Shown: positions 24,254 to 37,102 of the stretch, piece by piece
Position numbering within the stretch: the stretch's first letter is position 1
Layout: every line of letters starts with the position of its first letter
Assembly (NCBI GenBank): GCA_039720395.1
Contig: CM077827.1
Coordinates: 17,285,822 to 17,349,821, forward strand
Length of the DNA: 64,000 nt
Source of the DNA: Liquidambar formosana
Taxonomy: Eukaryota; Streptophyta; Magnoliopsida; Saxifragales; Altingiaceae
Reading direction: 5' to 3'
Made by a program: the position numbers and the translations under genes
Notes under the pieces: generated by a model
What the model saw: only the letters and a program-made list of their open reading frames with translations
The model's database searches: none
What the model was told of the DNA's origin: nothing

Positions 24254-27170
24254 GCACTAAAGCCAATCGACCATGTATCGCATACCTATCTTCTCAAGAT
24301 GTTGGTCTTAGACATAACCAATTATGTTTTAAAGCTTTAGTCAGTAGGTCTACAAAAACTTATGTAGATAATATCTTCTGTAATGTATCTATTACCTCTT
24401 CCAATGATTCCTCTAATCACTTGGAATTGTCACTCTACGAGTTTGGACTTTTGATGAGACCGTGATTCCTATACTTGAGCTATAGACCCATTGTTGTCAC
24501 AAAACAAGCTGTGGGCAACTCAATGGAAGGAACAACTCTAAGTTCTAAATGAACTTATAGATCCAAACAGTCTCCTAGACAATGCGACAATTAATTCACC
24601 CTCAATAATGGAATCCACTGTATCTTTCATACAGTTCTTCCATTAAGTATTTCACCAACTAAAGTGAATATAAAATATACCCCATATGGATTATATCCAA
24701 ATCCATATACCCATCTACTATGAGTTTACAATTTCCATATACAATCCAATATTCCAAATTTGAATTGATTGATAACTATTTGTAACAATTACAACATAAT
24801 AGATATCAGGTTCAATACATAGTGTAAAATAAGGCTTCTTAACACTTTAAGAATCTTACTTGTGTTATCCTAGGGCACATGCCCTTGAATAATGAATTCT
24901 TATCTGAAGTAAATCAGACCTCCCTTAGAATTCTCCATGTTGAACTCCTTCAACATTTCAACTATGTTTAGTGATTTGGAGATACTTAGCAATCTATATG
25001 ATCTATCTCTATAGATCTTGTTGAATGCTTCTGCCAAATCTTTCATGAATTAGTTTTTCTCCAAAAACCAAAACTTTACATTAGATAACATTCATATATC
25101 ATTCATAATGATTAGGATGTCATCTATACTTAGGATAAAGAAAAATGATCGCACTCCCACTAACCTTTTATACACTCATGGTCCATCTATACAATGAGAG
25201 AAATCAAACAATTCGATTACTTCAACTTTATAGATGTTCTAATTATGAGAACCTTGTAGTCTATTAATAGATTTCTATAACTTACACACTTTTATGGTTT
25301 TTCACCATTTGATATAACATCTTTATATCATTTTTGACATATCTTATATTCAAAATGTGTGTTTATAGATAACAAGATCCAAATGGATTTCAGCATAACT
25401 ATTATCAAACGAGTTTCTTTATAGACAACTTTTTGCCTATGTTGAAAACATTCTTAAATAGCCAAGCCTTTTAGGTCTCTACCTATCCATATTGGATTTA
25501 ATGACTCTTAGTCATTTCTCGAGTTGATGTGAAACATCGTCTAGTCATAATCAATAGGATTATCTTGGTGATCTTTATCACCAAAGAACAATTCTTTCAC
25601 ATTCTAATAGAGATACAATATCTCTCTTATGTTAAGAAATATCCAATTTGATCTATGAAAAGATTGTAGTGTAGTTAAGGGTTTTGTCTTACAGAGACAA
25701 GGGTTGGATCTTTGTTCGTTTGTGGCTTTACAGACAATTCTATAAATTCTATCTACTTTTGCATCTTCTTGAATGAACTCTTTCTCAAGAAAATCCAGCA
25801 AACATCCTAATGGAAAACTTTTGTTCATTAGGGTAATAGAAATACTATCCCAACCACTTTTGGGATATACCACAATTCAACACTTACTTGACCGTATTTC
25901 CAGATTGTCTACATTATGTTTCCAGACATACGTAGCACAAGCCCAAGCCTTAACTTCTATAAGTTGGGTTTCTTCCCATATCATATCTGATATAATTGGG
26001 ACAAAACTGGAGTGAACCCTAAATTATCAATATGTAGCAATTTTAAGGTATATCCTAGATGGATACATTAGTAAAACTCATCATGGATCAAACCATATCT
26101 TAATAGGGTTCAATTCGTTCTCTTAGATTCACCATTGAGCTATGGTATTCTAAGATGAGTCTACTGTAATTGAATGCATGCTCTACATGACTATATACAT
26201 CACAATGTATTAGTCAAATTATAAATGTAACTCTTTCACTTCACCAAGTAAAAGATGGGTTTGGTCATCTCATAACCAAATCATAATCGTTACATTTAAA
26301 TGAGAGTCTCTACATCTCTTGTATTCTCGGAATACATTGCATTCGCTCTAATTAGTCATTTAAATTCAGAAATCAAATTTCTAGAATGTCTTAAATGACC
26401 TAGTTAAGAAATAAGTTCCCAAAATTAATCTAGCAACTCTTGCTCTATTAAAAATTTTTAAAGGTAACTTATTATCTACTTAACTTTCTGCTTCGATTTA
26501 GATTATACTAGAATCCAAAAACCAAGAAGCAGAACTAACCAACAATTTAGTTTAGAGCATGAACCAAAACTTCAAAAGTTTGGTTCTTCTAGGAAAACTG
26601 ATACTTTATCAAGTTCCCTTTACAATACCTTATGTTTACTACAAAATAATTATATTTCTTTGTCTTTGACTTTTTAGGATTTGATTTCCTCTATGCTTCC
26701 ATTTTAAATCACATCTAGCTTCTCAAGCTATTCTATGTGATTAATCATTTTTCAAAAGAATGATTATTAATAAACAACTTTTATTACATCCTAGTCCAGA
26801 AGAAGTCCTTTACAAGTACTATACTTTTTAGTATTATTTTACTCACAATACAACCTTTGTATGTGATGTAGGACATCAAAGGCACTTGCATTGACTAATT
26901 TTGCTTCTGAAGCTCATTAGTCATCAATACTATCATATAGCATGGCAACAAGATGCCAATTGCGCATAGTGTCTTTTTCTTCTTAGGATGTTTTATGGAG
27001 GGCCTTTCAGAAAAGGCCTAAATAGCATATGAACAATCTTTTGAAATTAAGAACAATTCTCAATTTCCTAAGTCAATCAAAGAAATCGGGTTTAGTCAAA
27101 CTATCAATATCCTATATATTAGGAAATAGGGGTTTTGAGGTGAGTAATTAGGTAATCTACATAAACAGAG
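24254..27170 (-). pseudogene. Copia-III decayed pol and gag
   Basis: On the minus strand, RNase H and RT remnants homologous to 1-1070 occupy about 24254-25400. An RT-linker piece containing FLEKEFIQED-like residues is at 25604-25873. A gag remnant starting with a PDFFD.LRKLRIVL-like motif lies at about 26650-27160. No frame is open for long. No intact knuckle, protease or integrase was recognised. The order gag-to-RNase H on the minus strand matches a copia element. Confidence 0.75.
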
Positions 27171-30100
27171 AATTAGATTTCATTTTTATCCATAATGATT
27201 GGGTCTTTAATCATATGGTACCTCCCACTATTTTATCAAATTCCATACACCCTCTAATGGAATTCGGGAATCTCATTCCTAATGGGGATTGGGGTCCCAC
27301 TGTGACCTAGAAGCCTCACATGTTAGTTTCTTGACTTCTAACCCACAATAAGAAGACAACTCTTTGTCTATTGTTTCATAAGCAAGTTCCAATCGTTTTG
27401 CCTCTAGGTACATATTCCTCACATGTTAGTTTCTTGGAATACTTCCCTAGTTAAGTTAAACCCATCATTCACACAGGTATGTTTCGCCAAATATATACCT
27501 CACATGTTAGTTTCTTGGTATATACCAGTTTAGGCACCCCATGATATCTCATATGTGATAGTTTCAAGTAATGTCTTTAACATGGGTAGCTCCTACATGT
27601 CTGCAGCCAGGTACCCACATTAAGGGACGTTAGATGATCCTATAATGATGGAAGGCAATGAAGAATTCATTCCCCAATGACTTCTCCATTTTCAACTTAA
27701 TATTAAATAAGAGGGGTTTTAAAGGGTCTCATCAAATTAACATGCATCCTATGTATCAAAATTTAAACATATAAATTATGCTATTTATAATCATACATCT
27801 CATGCTATTATAAATCATACATCGCATGCTATTATCAACATATATAAAGTACCATATTTTGATATTAGTCCCTAAGTGAATAGGTAACATATACCAAACT
27901 ATGGTATTGGAGCTAATACAATTATCTCATAAATTAAAGCTCCCACTATGATGATTATGGACTTTAAGAAGATTCAATCCAAGCCAATAGATTGAATCCT
28001 AGGTCTATGGTGGGTGTAGGTGATCGTAAAATAAACCATTCGTAACATGCATGCTTTCTTGAAAAACTTCTCTAGGCTTTCAAGTCCTTCAATCTGCTCC
28101 CTTGGCTTGATAGTCTCCACCATTGGCTTGTTGGTCTCCACCATTGGCTTGTTGGGCTCCATCATACTCCTTTGGGTCCACCATGCTCCTTAGTGCGCTC
28201 TCGATTACATAACATTTACATAATATATAGAAAGGGATACATAAGGGGAATGTGGGGTACATAAGAGAATGATAGAGAGAGAAAGGGAAGGTGGCATGCA
28301 AGCCCCAAATAATAAATTACATCACCATAATAAAATTACAACTCTTGAAAAAATTATTACAACCCATTCATAAGACGGCCAATCACAATTGGTTTAAGGG
28401 GTATAGTCCATAATCATCATCCAAACACATACATACAATCTCATTGCATAATGTAAAGAAAAACTGTAAGCATTAAAACATATGGGCATTATGGTAATTC
28501 TCTTGAATGATTTACATTAATCTTATTAATGCATCCTAATCTTATTAGGTTTTAACAAAATATCCAGAATTAAATAAAGTCTTAACATTTAAGACATTAC
28601 AGTTTCAATTAATCAAATTAATTTAAAACATGTAAAGTTTCCTAAAATAACTCTAATATCCAATATTAGGGTTTCCTTAATTAAACAAAAAAAATTTCAT
28701 TTAATTAAGAATTTCCAGATTTTAATTTAATCCCCAATTGTATTTTAAACCATTTAAAACATTATAAAATTAATCAATATTAATTAAATAATTAACATGG
28801 GAATTAAATAAAATCAATTAAATGATGAATTAGTGTATTAGGGTTTCCTAAAACCCTAAACCCTAAATGCATAACCCTAAACCCTAAATGCAAGCCCTAA
28901 TCATTAAATGCCTTATGATTGGTCATTTAATAACCAATCATTAAAACCCTAGGTTCATACGGTATTTAATAAGAGGGATTAGGGTTCAATTAATGCCAAA
29001 TAGGGTATTTATTACCCTTAATTAATTACACTAATTAGGGTTATCAAAACCCTAACCCTAGACATCATTAATGGTATTAATTATGCCCTAACAATTAATA
29101 ACCATGATTGGTCATTTAATGACCAATCATTAACTCTTAATTAAGGTAATTAATATTCTAATTAGGGTTTTAATTAATGCCATAATGAAATTAGGGTTTC
29201 ATCATTAAGTCAAAATTAGGGTTTCATCCTTAACTCTATGCAGCCGTCACTACCAGGGGGCTGCCTGAGCTTGGCTAGGCTGCCATGGCCACCAACGACT
29301 GTGGGAGGCCATGACCAGCCAGGGGAGAACATCCTAGGGGTGTGGGACAAGCCTCTGGACACGTGAGAAGTGGTGGAAGTGGCTGCCATCATCAAGAACA
29401 ATCAGGGTTTCCAAAACCCATTGCTGGAGCCATTGTTGCAGACCTTGAAGGTCACAATAGCTTCCAAATCCTTATCAATTCGACTCCTCCATTGAAACCA
29501 GCTTTTGTATCATGTCCCTACATGAAATACTAAGCTCATAGAAGACGTTTGGATGATAAAATCATCACCAATTGTTCTAAACAATTAAAACAACAGTAGG
29601 CTGCCCAGAATTTGACAGCATACTGTCCATGGTCAGAAATTGATTTAAAACCCAGCAAGATGAATGAATTAGGCTACCAAACGAATTTTCCCAATATCCT
29701 ACATGTCTTAGGAAACTAATGCAATTGGTTTCATGCAATTTGGAGTTCCCTAACTCAAGTTCTAATCAAAACCCCATTGATGACTTTTCTGCAGAAAAAT
29801 TCTGCTACGCTGTTTATGAAAAATTTTCAAACTTTTTGAATCTTTTTCCATCAAAACCTTTTTGAAACTTAAAGAAAATCATATACACATGATATATAAT
29901 GATCCTACAATGATCTTCCATCATAAATACAGCAGCTTTAATTAGAATTAATTGCAAGAACCTTAGGGTTCTAAAACCCAGATTCAGCCTCCATGGTGTT
30001 CTTCTCCTTCTTCCTTCTGTTCTAGCATCTTAATCCAATTATGATGCATCTAAATGCTTGGGAACCTTTCCCTACCATGTCTAGAACATAACCCAATGGT

Positions 30101-30615
30101 GGCAACCATTGCCATGCCTTTGATCTCCATCAATAACTCAAAGTTGTGGCTATTGCATCATTCCCGAGCAAAACTGTCTTTCCAGACAGCCTGTAGTAAA
30201 AAATTCATAACTGTCACTACAGAACTCGGATTGACGCACCGTTTGTTGGGTTGGAAAGCTTATTCGAAGACCTTTCTAACCATATATGGCTCGAAAATTT
30301 TGGAGAAGAACTCTGAATTCGGCAGGCAAAACAAGATGATGGTTTTTCATGGCAACCATGAAAACTGTTCATAACAGTTTTATAAAACCCTAGTTTCCTT
30401 ATTCTTCTTCTCCAAACTCAAACCCTATGCAACCTATTGCATCCATGGCTACACTTAACCATCAATTAGAAGAGGAGTAGAAGAGAATTGACCTAGGGTT
30501 CCAAACCCTAGGTTCAGCCATGGAGGAAAAGCAATTATGCAGAAAAATTTTCCAGATTTTTGAATCATTCAACCACACCATAATTACCAGCCCATATGTA
30601 TTTTGTATTATGCAT
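27171..30615 (-). other. Copia-III non-coding leader
   Basis: This is the counterpart of 12420-15926. It holds three reverse copies of AAGAAACTAACATGTGAGG (27314-27332, 27417-27435, 27498-27516) and ATGATTGGTCA palindromes (about 28915 and 29104). CCCTAAA clusters lie at 28853-28890, a GC-rich block at 29240-29480 and a CCTAGGGTT/AACCCTAGG-type hairpin near 30494-30513. No gene is supported. Confidence 0.75.
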
Positions 30616-30634
30616 AATCATGGCTCTGATACCA
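30616..30634 (-). other. Primer binding site (initiator tRNA-Met) of Copia-III
   Basis: Minus strand TGGTATCAGAGCCATGATT, one base from the 5' LTR. Confidence 0.88.
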
Positions 30635-30635
30635 C

Positions 30636-32294
30636 TGTTGGGAATCGAACAAGAGGGAAAAATAGAAGTGCGGAATCTAAAAAATTTTTCCTACAATTCC
30701 CAATCCCATGAATCTAACTATGCATAACACAAAATCAAACCCTAACTACGAAGAGGGTTAGAACACTTACAGGATTTTTGTCTTCTCCGTTTTGCTCCAA
30801 GCTTCTACTCCGGACAGCGGTGAATGAGCAGCCCAAGTGTGCTGCCTCCAACGGTATCCACACCTAGCTAGAGCTTCAAGCCTTTTCTTTCTTCTTCCTT
30901 GTTGTTGCTAGAGGTGGAGAAGAGAGAGAGAGAGAAGAGAGCCTCCAAAGGGCTGGACGGCTAGGATTTATTGTGCAAGCCTATTATGCCATGTCACACA
31001 TAAGTGTGACTTATATAGGCAGCCCACTAAAGGGGGCTGGCCATGGGGAAGAAACCCTAATAGGGTTATGTGTAATTACACTTAATTGCACATTAACCCC
31101 TATTATTTGTATCAAATACAAATAGGCCTATAAAGAACTATTCTTTATTCACTAAAACCCTTTCTCTCATAGACTTTAAAGCCCTTCTTGCATGATCAGT
31201 GTGTGACCCATTGGGTTCACATCATTAAGTAGTAGGAATAGCACGAGGTGTGCACAATGGAACTCTTTCCATTTAAGGTCTAATTGGAACTCCTTCCAAT
31301 TCCCTAATTGATTATAACTCACTTATATCAATTAGGGCTTCTACTAACCATGAGTAACACCTAGCATATGGCTCATGGTGTGGTCCTTAATGAGGTGAAT
31401 AGTCATTTACAAAGAACCCTTCTGTTATAGTTTATAGGTTACAATTGCATCCTTCCTTCAACACAATGTCTCCAATTGAACTAATAGGACATGGAAGTCT
31501 GTCAAGTCCCTAGTTCAATTACTTTATACTCATTCATAGATATCAACTCATAGATGAACTCATGAAACTCTTTTCATATTCATCCTACCATGGCCATGGA
31601 TTTAATGAGTTATATTATGAATGCTATATGAGACATTCTCTCTCTTTTTCCTGAGAGTGATGGATCCCTTGTTGATCACTCACATGCCTTCATACACAGA
31701 GCAGTAGGGCCAATGAACACCTTTGCAGACCCCTGAATAGGATCTGCACTTAGTGTTATCAAACTTCTAAAGCTACATGCATAAGGCAACTATGGTGTCT
31801 CAGGTCTAAGGATTACTTGTACCACTATAACAATGAGAAACTGATTGACAGGCAGGATAAAACTCCATTCAGTTTATCTCATATCTTTGGTCACATTCAG
31901 TGTACCTATTCTTATAATAGGCACCCACTTGTTGGTTGTAGTGTCTCCACACAAATAGCTTGAGACTAGCTATCCTCCTATAGAGTCAACCTAGCAAGTG
32001 CTAGTCCTGTGGTTCATTACTGTCCATCATAGTGAACCTTCAACTAGGAATGCTTAAGGAGTTTAGTACAGAGATATATCTATAGTCTCAAAATTACAAC
32101 TCTTTGTAATTCCATATTCTCAACTCTAACTCCATGGACATATTATGTAAATATAAATGATGCATATAAACATAATAGAATAAGCCCTTTTATTAAATCA
32201 ATAATAAATGTGACATACATAAATGAAATCAAATGATTGTTCCTAATCCCTAAACAATCATCTCTATGATTGGCTCTAGGGCATAATCCTAACA
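30636..32294 (-). repeat. Copia-III 5' LTR
   Basis: 1,659 bp, nearly identical to 22584-24242. On the plus strand it runs TGTTGGGAATC...CATAATCCTAACA. Confidence 0.92.
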
Positions 32295-33992
32295 TCAAGT
32301 TGGTCTATTAGGTGAGTCGTCGGGGAAATTTGACTACTATATGCTGTACTCAAGCCCAAGTCCAATATCAGATGAGCCGATAGTCCCTACAGGTTGGGAT
32401 GACTTGCCGACAGAAATGGAGAGCATTGACATGATAGAATGGGATGGCTTAATGAATGACTCCGAGGAAGTCCATGACATATGGGCTAGTGATGATGAGT
32501 TAGACCATATAACCAGAGGGGGTCGCCATTTCAAGCCTCCCCACCTAGAGTCTGAAAATCCGTTGGAAGATTTGAAAGGGCAGAGGCGTCCTAGCTTGCA
32601 AGAAGAAGAGGATGAAGTGCTTAGGCAACTGAAGAAGACCAATGCCAATATCACTATTTGGGGCTTGCTCATGGCCTCGCACAAGCACAGACAGACCGTG
32701 TTGAAACTGCTGAATCAAATACAAGTGCCTGTTGACACATCCCCCGAGGGATTGGTACATTTGGTGAATCCAACTCCCAAGAACTCAACCATCGTGTTCA
32801 CCGATGTGGACCTACCCAAAAGCGGGCCAAGCCATTCTCAAGCTCTTTATGTGACCGTTGACACTATGGGGAAGAGGGTACCTACCGTCCTTATCGACAA
32901 TGGGTCTGCACTGAATGTATGCCCTCTCAAAACTGCCACTGTCTTGGGTTTGGGACCCACTGATTTCATGCCATCTGGGCAGACCGTAAGAGCCTATGAC
33001 AACACCCGCCGAGAAGTAATAGGGGTAGTTACTTTGCCTCTTATCATGGGACCCACTGAATTTAGGGTGGAATTCCAAGTGTTGGATGTGCCGTCATGTT
33101 TCAACTTGCTGTTGGGCCGACCTTGGATCCATCCCGCTGGGGCTGTGCCATCTTCACTCCATCAAAAGGTAAAGTTTCCTTATGAAGGAGCTATAGTAAC
33201 GCTTCAAGGGGACTATGAATTGAAACTCGCGGGCGTGCCTATATGTGAGATACAACCAGAATCAGCGGCGGTGCCATTATCCGGGTTTGACTATGTCCAA
33301 TGCATTGAGAAAGAACTTGAGAAGGGTGAGTTAATACCCTTGGACTTTTGCCCCCACGGCAATTTGCACGTCAGTGAAATAATGAGAAAAATGAGTTTCT
33401 TTCCAAGCATGGGGCTAGGGCGTCGCCAACAAGGGATCCCTAAGTCTATTCAGAGCCGTGTCACCTCATACACCTTCGGGCTAGGATATGAGCCCTCCAG
33501 AAATGACCATGCAGAAATCTTGAAGAGGAATAAAGAGAAAGTAAGAGCCAAAGCCGAGGGAAGGGTGCCAGACCTGAGGATCTCGCCATACCGACCTACT
33601 TTGAATGGTTACTTCGTCAAAGAGGGGGATGATTTTCTATATTGCGGGTTTCCAGAACCCACTTTTGACCAAGCTACCAAGATCCGAGTTTCGGGTTTTG
33701 AAATCTTCTTCACCGAATGGTATCCAATTACAGCTGAAATGGTGGATGATGAAGCCATCAATGATGAGTTTTAGGAAAAGAAAGAAGAAGACTGGGCAGA
33801 GAACCTTGATGCAGGGGCTATGACTGAAATGTTCCAAGATATGATCCTCACCGTGGAAGACTCGATCATTGAAGAACTCCAGGGTTCGTCCATTAGCCAT
33901 GCTACCATGCCACTCCTGAATTGGTACCTTGAATGTGGTGTCATTGCGGAGCTCCATGAAGAAGAAGATCTTGGCCTACCTGATAGCAGCTT
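32295..33992 (+). pseudogene. pro: Gypsy-1 gag C-terminus and protease (one stop)
   Basis: It resumes the frame broken by Copia-III. The retropepsin-type protease has its active-site motif as DNGS (within VLIDNGSALNV, near 32896) and a later LLLGRPWI block. After it comes a region absent from Gypsy-2 (33330-33775) with a G-patch-like MGLGRRQQGIP motif and a second FGLGYEPS. A TAG at 33772-33774 interrupts the frame. Downstream codons remain in the same frame up to the splice donor at 33993. The product would mature Gag-Pol in virus-like particles. The stop predicts a dead copy. Confidence 0.85.
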
Positions 33993-34159
33993 GTAGGTGT
34001 CTTAGTTTAGTAATATTTCCCTAATTCAATAAGATGTATCTACTTAACTCACCTTTTGGAGTCATAGTATTGATACAGATTTGTTTGTTTTCCTTCTTTT
34101 GTGTGTTATTCCTACTATTCCTAGTCAATAAAGTGTGCTTTTTTCCTCTATATATGCAG
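33993..34159 (+). other. Intron between protease and RT of Gypsy-1
   Basis: 167 nt, GTAGGT...TATATGCAG. Removing it deletes the protease-ORF stop and joins the frames. It has the same length and ends as the Gypsy-2 intron at 57143-57309. Confidence 0.7.
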
Positions 34160-35812
34160 TGTCTCTTTTCTCTCCTCTATGGATGTTTATGGCATGGATA
34201 TAGATCCTAGGAACGATGTCCCCCTGGAGCTCGTTGAGCAAAGGAAAAGGGGCGTCACCGAACCTAATATGGATGAATTGGAATCAATCAACTTAGGGAC
34301 GAATGAATTGCCAAGAATAGTTAAAATTGGGAAAACCCTCTCCCCTGTTGAAAAAGAAAAGATGATCCCCTTCTTGAAAGCCAACATTATGGCTTTTGCA
34401 TGGTTTTATGAAGACATGCCTGGCATTGACCCCGATATTGTGCAACACTATATCCCCACTAATTCCCTAAAGAAGCCGGTAAAGCAGAAACTCAGAAGAT
34501 TAAAACCAGAATGGGCTCTAAAAGTAAAAGAAGAGGTAACTAAACAACTAGACGCGGGTTTCCTCCAAGTTGTGGAGTACCCTGAGTGGTTATCGAATAT
34601 AATGCCTGTGCCTAAAAAAGATGGGAAAGTGAGGATGTATGTCGATTTTCGAGATCTCAACGCCGCGAGCCCTAAGGATGACTTTCCTTTACCCCATATC
34701 GACGTGTTGGTAGATAGCACAGTGGGGCATGTACTCTTCTCCTTCATGGACGGATTCTCCGGGTATAACCAGATAAAGATGGCGCCTCAAGACATGGAGA
34801 AAACAGCCTTTATCACGCAATGGGGAATGTACTGTTACAGGGTAATGCCTTTTGGCTTAAGAAACGCTGGGGCTACTTACCAAAGAGCAGCTACGACCTT
34901 ATTGCATGATATGATCCATAAGGAAGTCGAGGTTTATGTCGATGATATGATCGTGAAGTCTATGGATAGGGAAGGGCATTTCAAGGCGCTAGAAAAGTTC
35001 CTAGAGCGAGCAAAGAAGTACAATCTTCGTTTAAACCCACAGAAGTGTGCTTTTGGTGTCACCGCAGGCAAGCTATTGGGATTCATGATCACTCAAAGGG
35101 GAATCGAAGTGGACCCAGGGAAGATAAAAGCTATTGTGGAGATGGAGCCACCTAGCACTGAGAAGCAGATCCGGGGTTTCTTGGGAAGGGTTCAATACAT
35201 AAGCCAGTTCATCGCCAACTTGACCATGGTTTGCGAACCAATCTTCAAATTGCTTAAGAAAGGTGTGCCAAAAGTATGGAACGGAGAATGCCAAGAGGCC
35301 TTTGAGACCATTAAGAGATACTTATGCAATCCTCCAATCTTAGTTCCCCCACGGCAAGGTGCACCGCTTTTGTTATACTTAACGGTCACCGAAACCGCGA
35401 CGGGAGCTATGTTAGCTCAATATCTCGAAGGGTCTACAAAGGAGAATGCCATATACTACCTAAGCAAGAAAATGACAGACTATGAAGTGAAGTACAATGC
35501 AATTGAAAAGGCTTGTGTGGCACTAGTATGGGCGACGCAGAAGCTCCGGCACTACATGATGTCCTTCGAAGTGTTCTTGATAAGTCGCATGGACCCATTA
35601 AAGTACCTTGTAGAAAGGCCGGTATTGTCATTTAGAATTGCTCGATAGTCAATTCTCCTCAACGAATTTGACATCAAGTACGTGAATCAGAAGTCTATCA
35701 AGGGAAGCGTCATCGCAGACTACCTAGCTAGCTGTCCTGTGTCATCATCCGCTCCGTTCAACGATCAATTCCCAGATGAGGACGTGCTAGAGATTGGTAG
35801 AAAGACTTGGAG
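34160..35812 (+). pseudogene. pol: Gypsy-1 pol: RT and first RNase H (interrupted)
   Basis: The first ATG is 34179, but the frame is open from the acceptor at 34160. The RT has its catalytic YVDD box near 34937 and a conserved FMDGFSGYNQI block. The first RNase H follows but lacks the usual catalytic Asp (LTVTET in place of a DAS motif), as in Tat elements. A TGG-to-TAG change at 35646-35648 stops the frame. The coding sequence is then split at 35813 by a TIR element, just before the second RNase H active site. The intact homologue is at 57310-60688. Confidence 0.9.
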
Positions 35813-36445
35813 GGTGTGTTTGGTTCGGGGAATGGGAATGTGAGTCCTGGGAATAACCCATTACTTGGGAATGGGAATGTTTAGTATTGATACTCATTCC
35901 TATGTTTGGTTTGTAGTAATGGAAAGTAGGATTCCTTCTTAACATTCCCATTCCCACGTTTGGTTAGATAGGAAACTAATTCCCAAATATAATAAATTCC
36001 CATACTACCCTTAACTTTACCAAAATCATATTTCAGATCCACCAATACCATTTCTTCATAAACAATTCGATCTTCAAGAACCTTACGACAATGCACCTCA
36101 TCCACCCTAATGCTCGAGGAGATCAAACATACGAACCAAGCTGAGAGAACGATTCAATCTTCAAGATCAAGGTCAGACACAATAAATTGAAGAAACCAAA
36201 AAAACAAAAAAAATGGCATGAAGAAGAAGCAGCAGCAATAGCCATGGCTGCTACGGTTGGAAACAAGATACAGATCTTAAAAAAAAAAAAAAAAAGAGGC
36301 ACGGAGAACAAGCAGCATGAAGATCAAGCAGCAACCATGGCTGCGTTCTTCGATCTAGGTCCCGATCGTTGCCTCCTGTACCGACACCACTACGATTTGT
36401 ACTTCAGATTTGTGTATTTTTCTGATCACCATCTTCCAATCAACA

Positions 36446-36491
<46 letters not shown>

Positions 36492-36515
36492 CTGATCACC
36501 ATCTTCCAATCAACA

Positions 36516-36559
<44 letters not shown>

Positions 36560-37098
36560 CTTACACAGACGGGTTCAATGTTGGTGGGGTCAAAGTCGGC
36601 GGAGAAGAGTTGGAGGCTGAGGACGGCGAGTCGAGGGATGGCGACGTCGCTGGATTCCTACCTCCGCTATGGCTACCGATCTTCTCTCCCTCGTCAGCGA
36701 TGTCGTTATAGTTGTGCCCCTACCACGGCCGCCAATATGCTCTCCCTCACCGGCGATGTCACTAGATTGTGGGTGAGAAGAGAGTGACGATGATGTGAAC
36801 AGTAGTGAGGGCTTCTTCTCTGGATCGTGTTTTTGGGATGAGGAAAAGGATATGAGATGGAATTAAAATTTGTTATTCCTCATATACAAGGGCACGCTTG
36901 GTATTTTATTTTGTTATAAAACCATTCCCAGGATTCTAAATGCAAACCCACGTTGAGCTTGGTATTGGCTTTCCCACCTTTTGTGGGAATCTCAATAACA
37001 CGGGAATGGAACTTACCTGGGAAAAAAGTGGTACCAAACATGGGAATCGGGAATGAAACCCCTTTCCCAGGAATGAAACCCTCCAACCAAACACTGCC
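35813..37098. mobile_element. Non-autonomous TIR DNA transposon (about 1.29 kb)
   Basis: Terminal inverted repeats run GGTGTGTTTGGTT at the left and AACCAAACACTGCC at the right. The GGGAATGGGAATG-type subterminal repeats are also inverted. GGAG (or GAG) flanks both sides, and removing one copy plus the element restores the pol sequence seen in Gypsy-2. The TIRs look Harbinger/Tourist-like, but the duplication is not TAA/TTA. The interior has an A16 run, two (AT)n blocks in a ~71-bp direct duplication (36422 and 36493), and a GC-rich 200-bp block (36570-36780) of unknown origin. No transposase is seen. Confidence 0.85.
36450..36549. repeat. Two (AT)n microsatellites in a direct duplication
   Basis: (AT)n tracts at about 36449-36486 and 36520-36549 each follow the same CTGATCACCATCTTCCAATC block. 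Confidence 0.9.
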
Positions 37099-37102
37099 GG
37101 AG

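Larger units (their letters stand above)
22584..32294 (-). mobile_element. Copia-III: minus-strand Ty1/copia element with decayed coding region
   Basis: It is 9,711 bp, inserted in Gypsy-1 gag. The target duplication is TCAGG at 22579-22583 and TCAAG at 32295-32299 (one mismatch). The two LTRs are both 1,659 bp and differ at about a dozen sites. gag and pol are more decayed than in Copia-II. It is the same subfamily as Copia-I. Confidence 0.92.

Noticed and set aside
36187..36495. 102-codon ORF in the TIR element
   Set aside because: Made of low-complexity Lys-rich and (AT)n-encoded residues; no domain.
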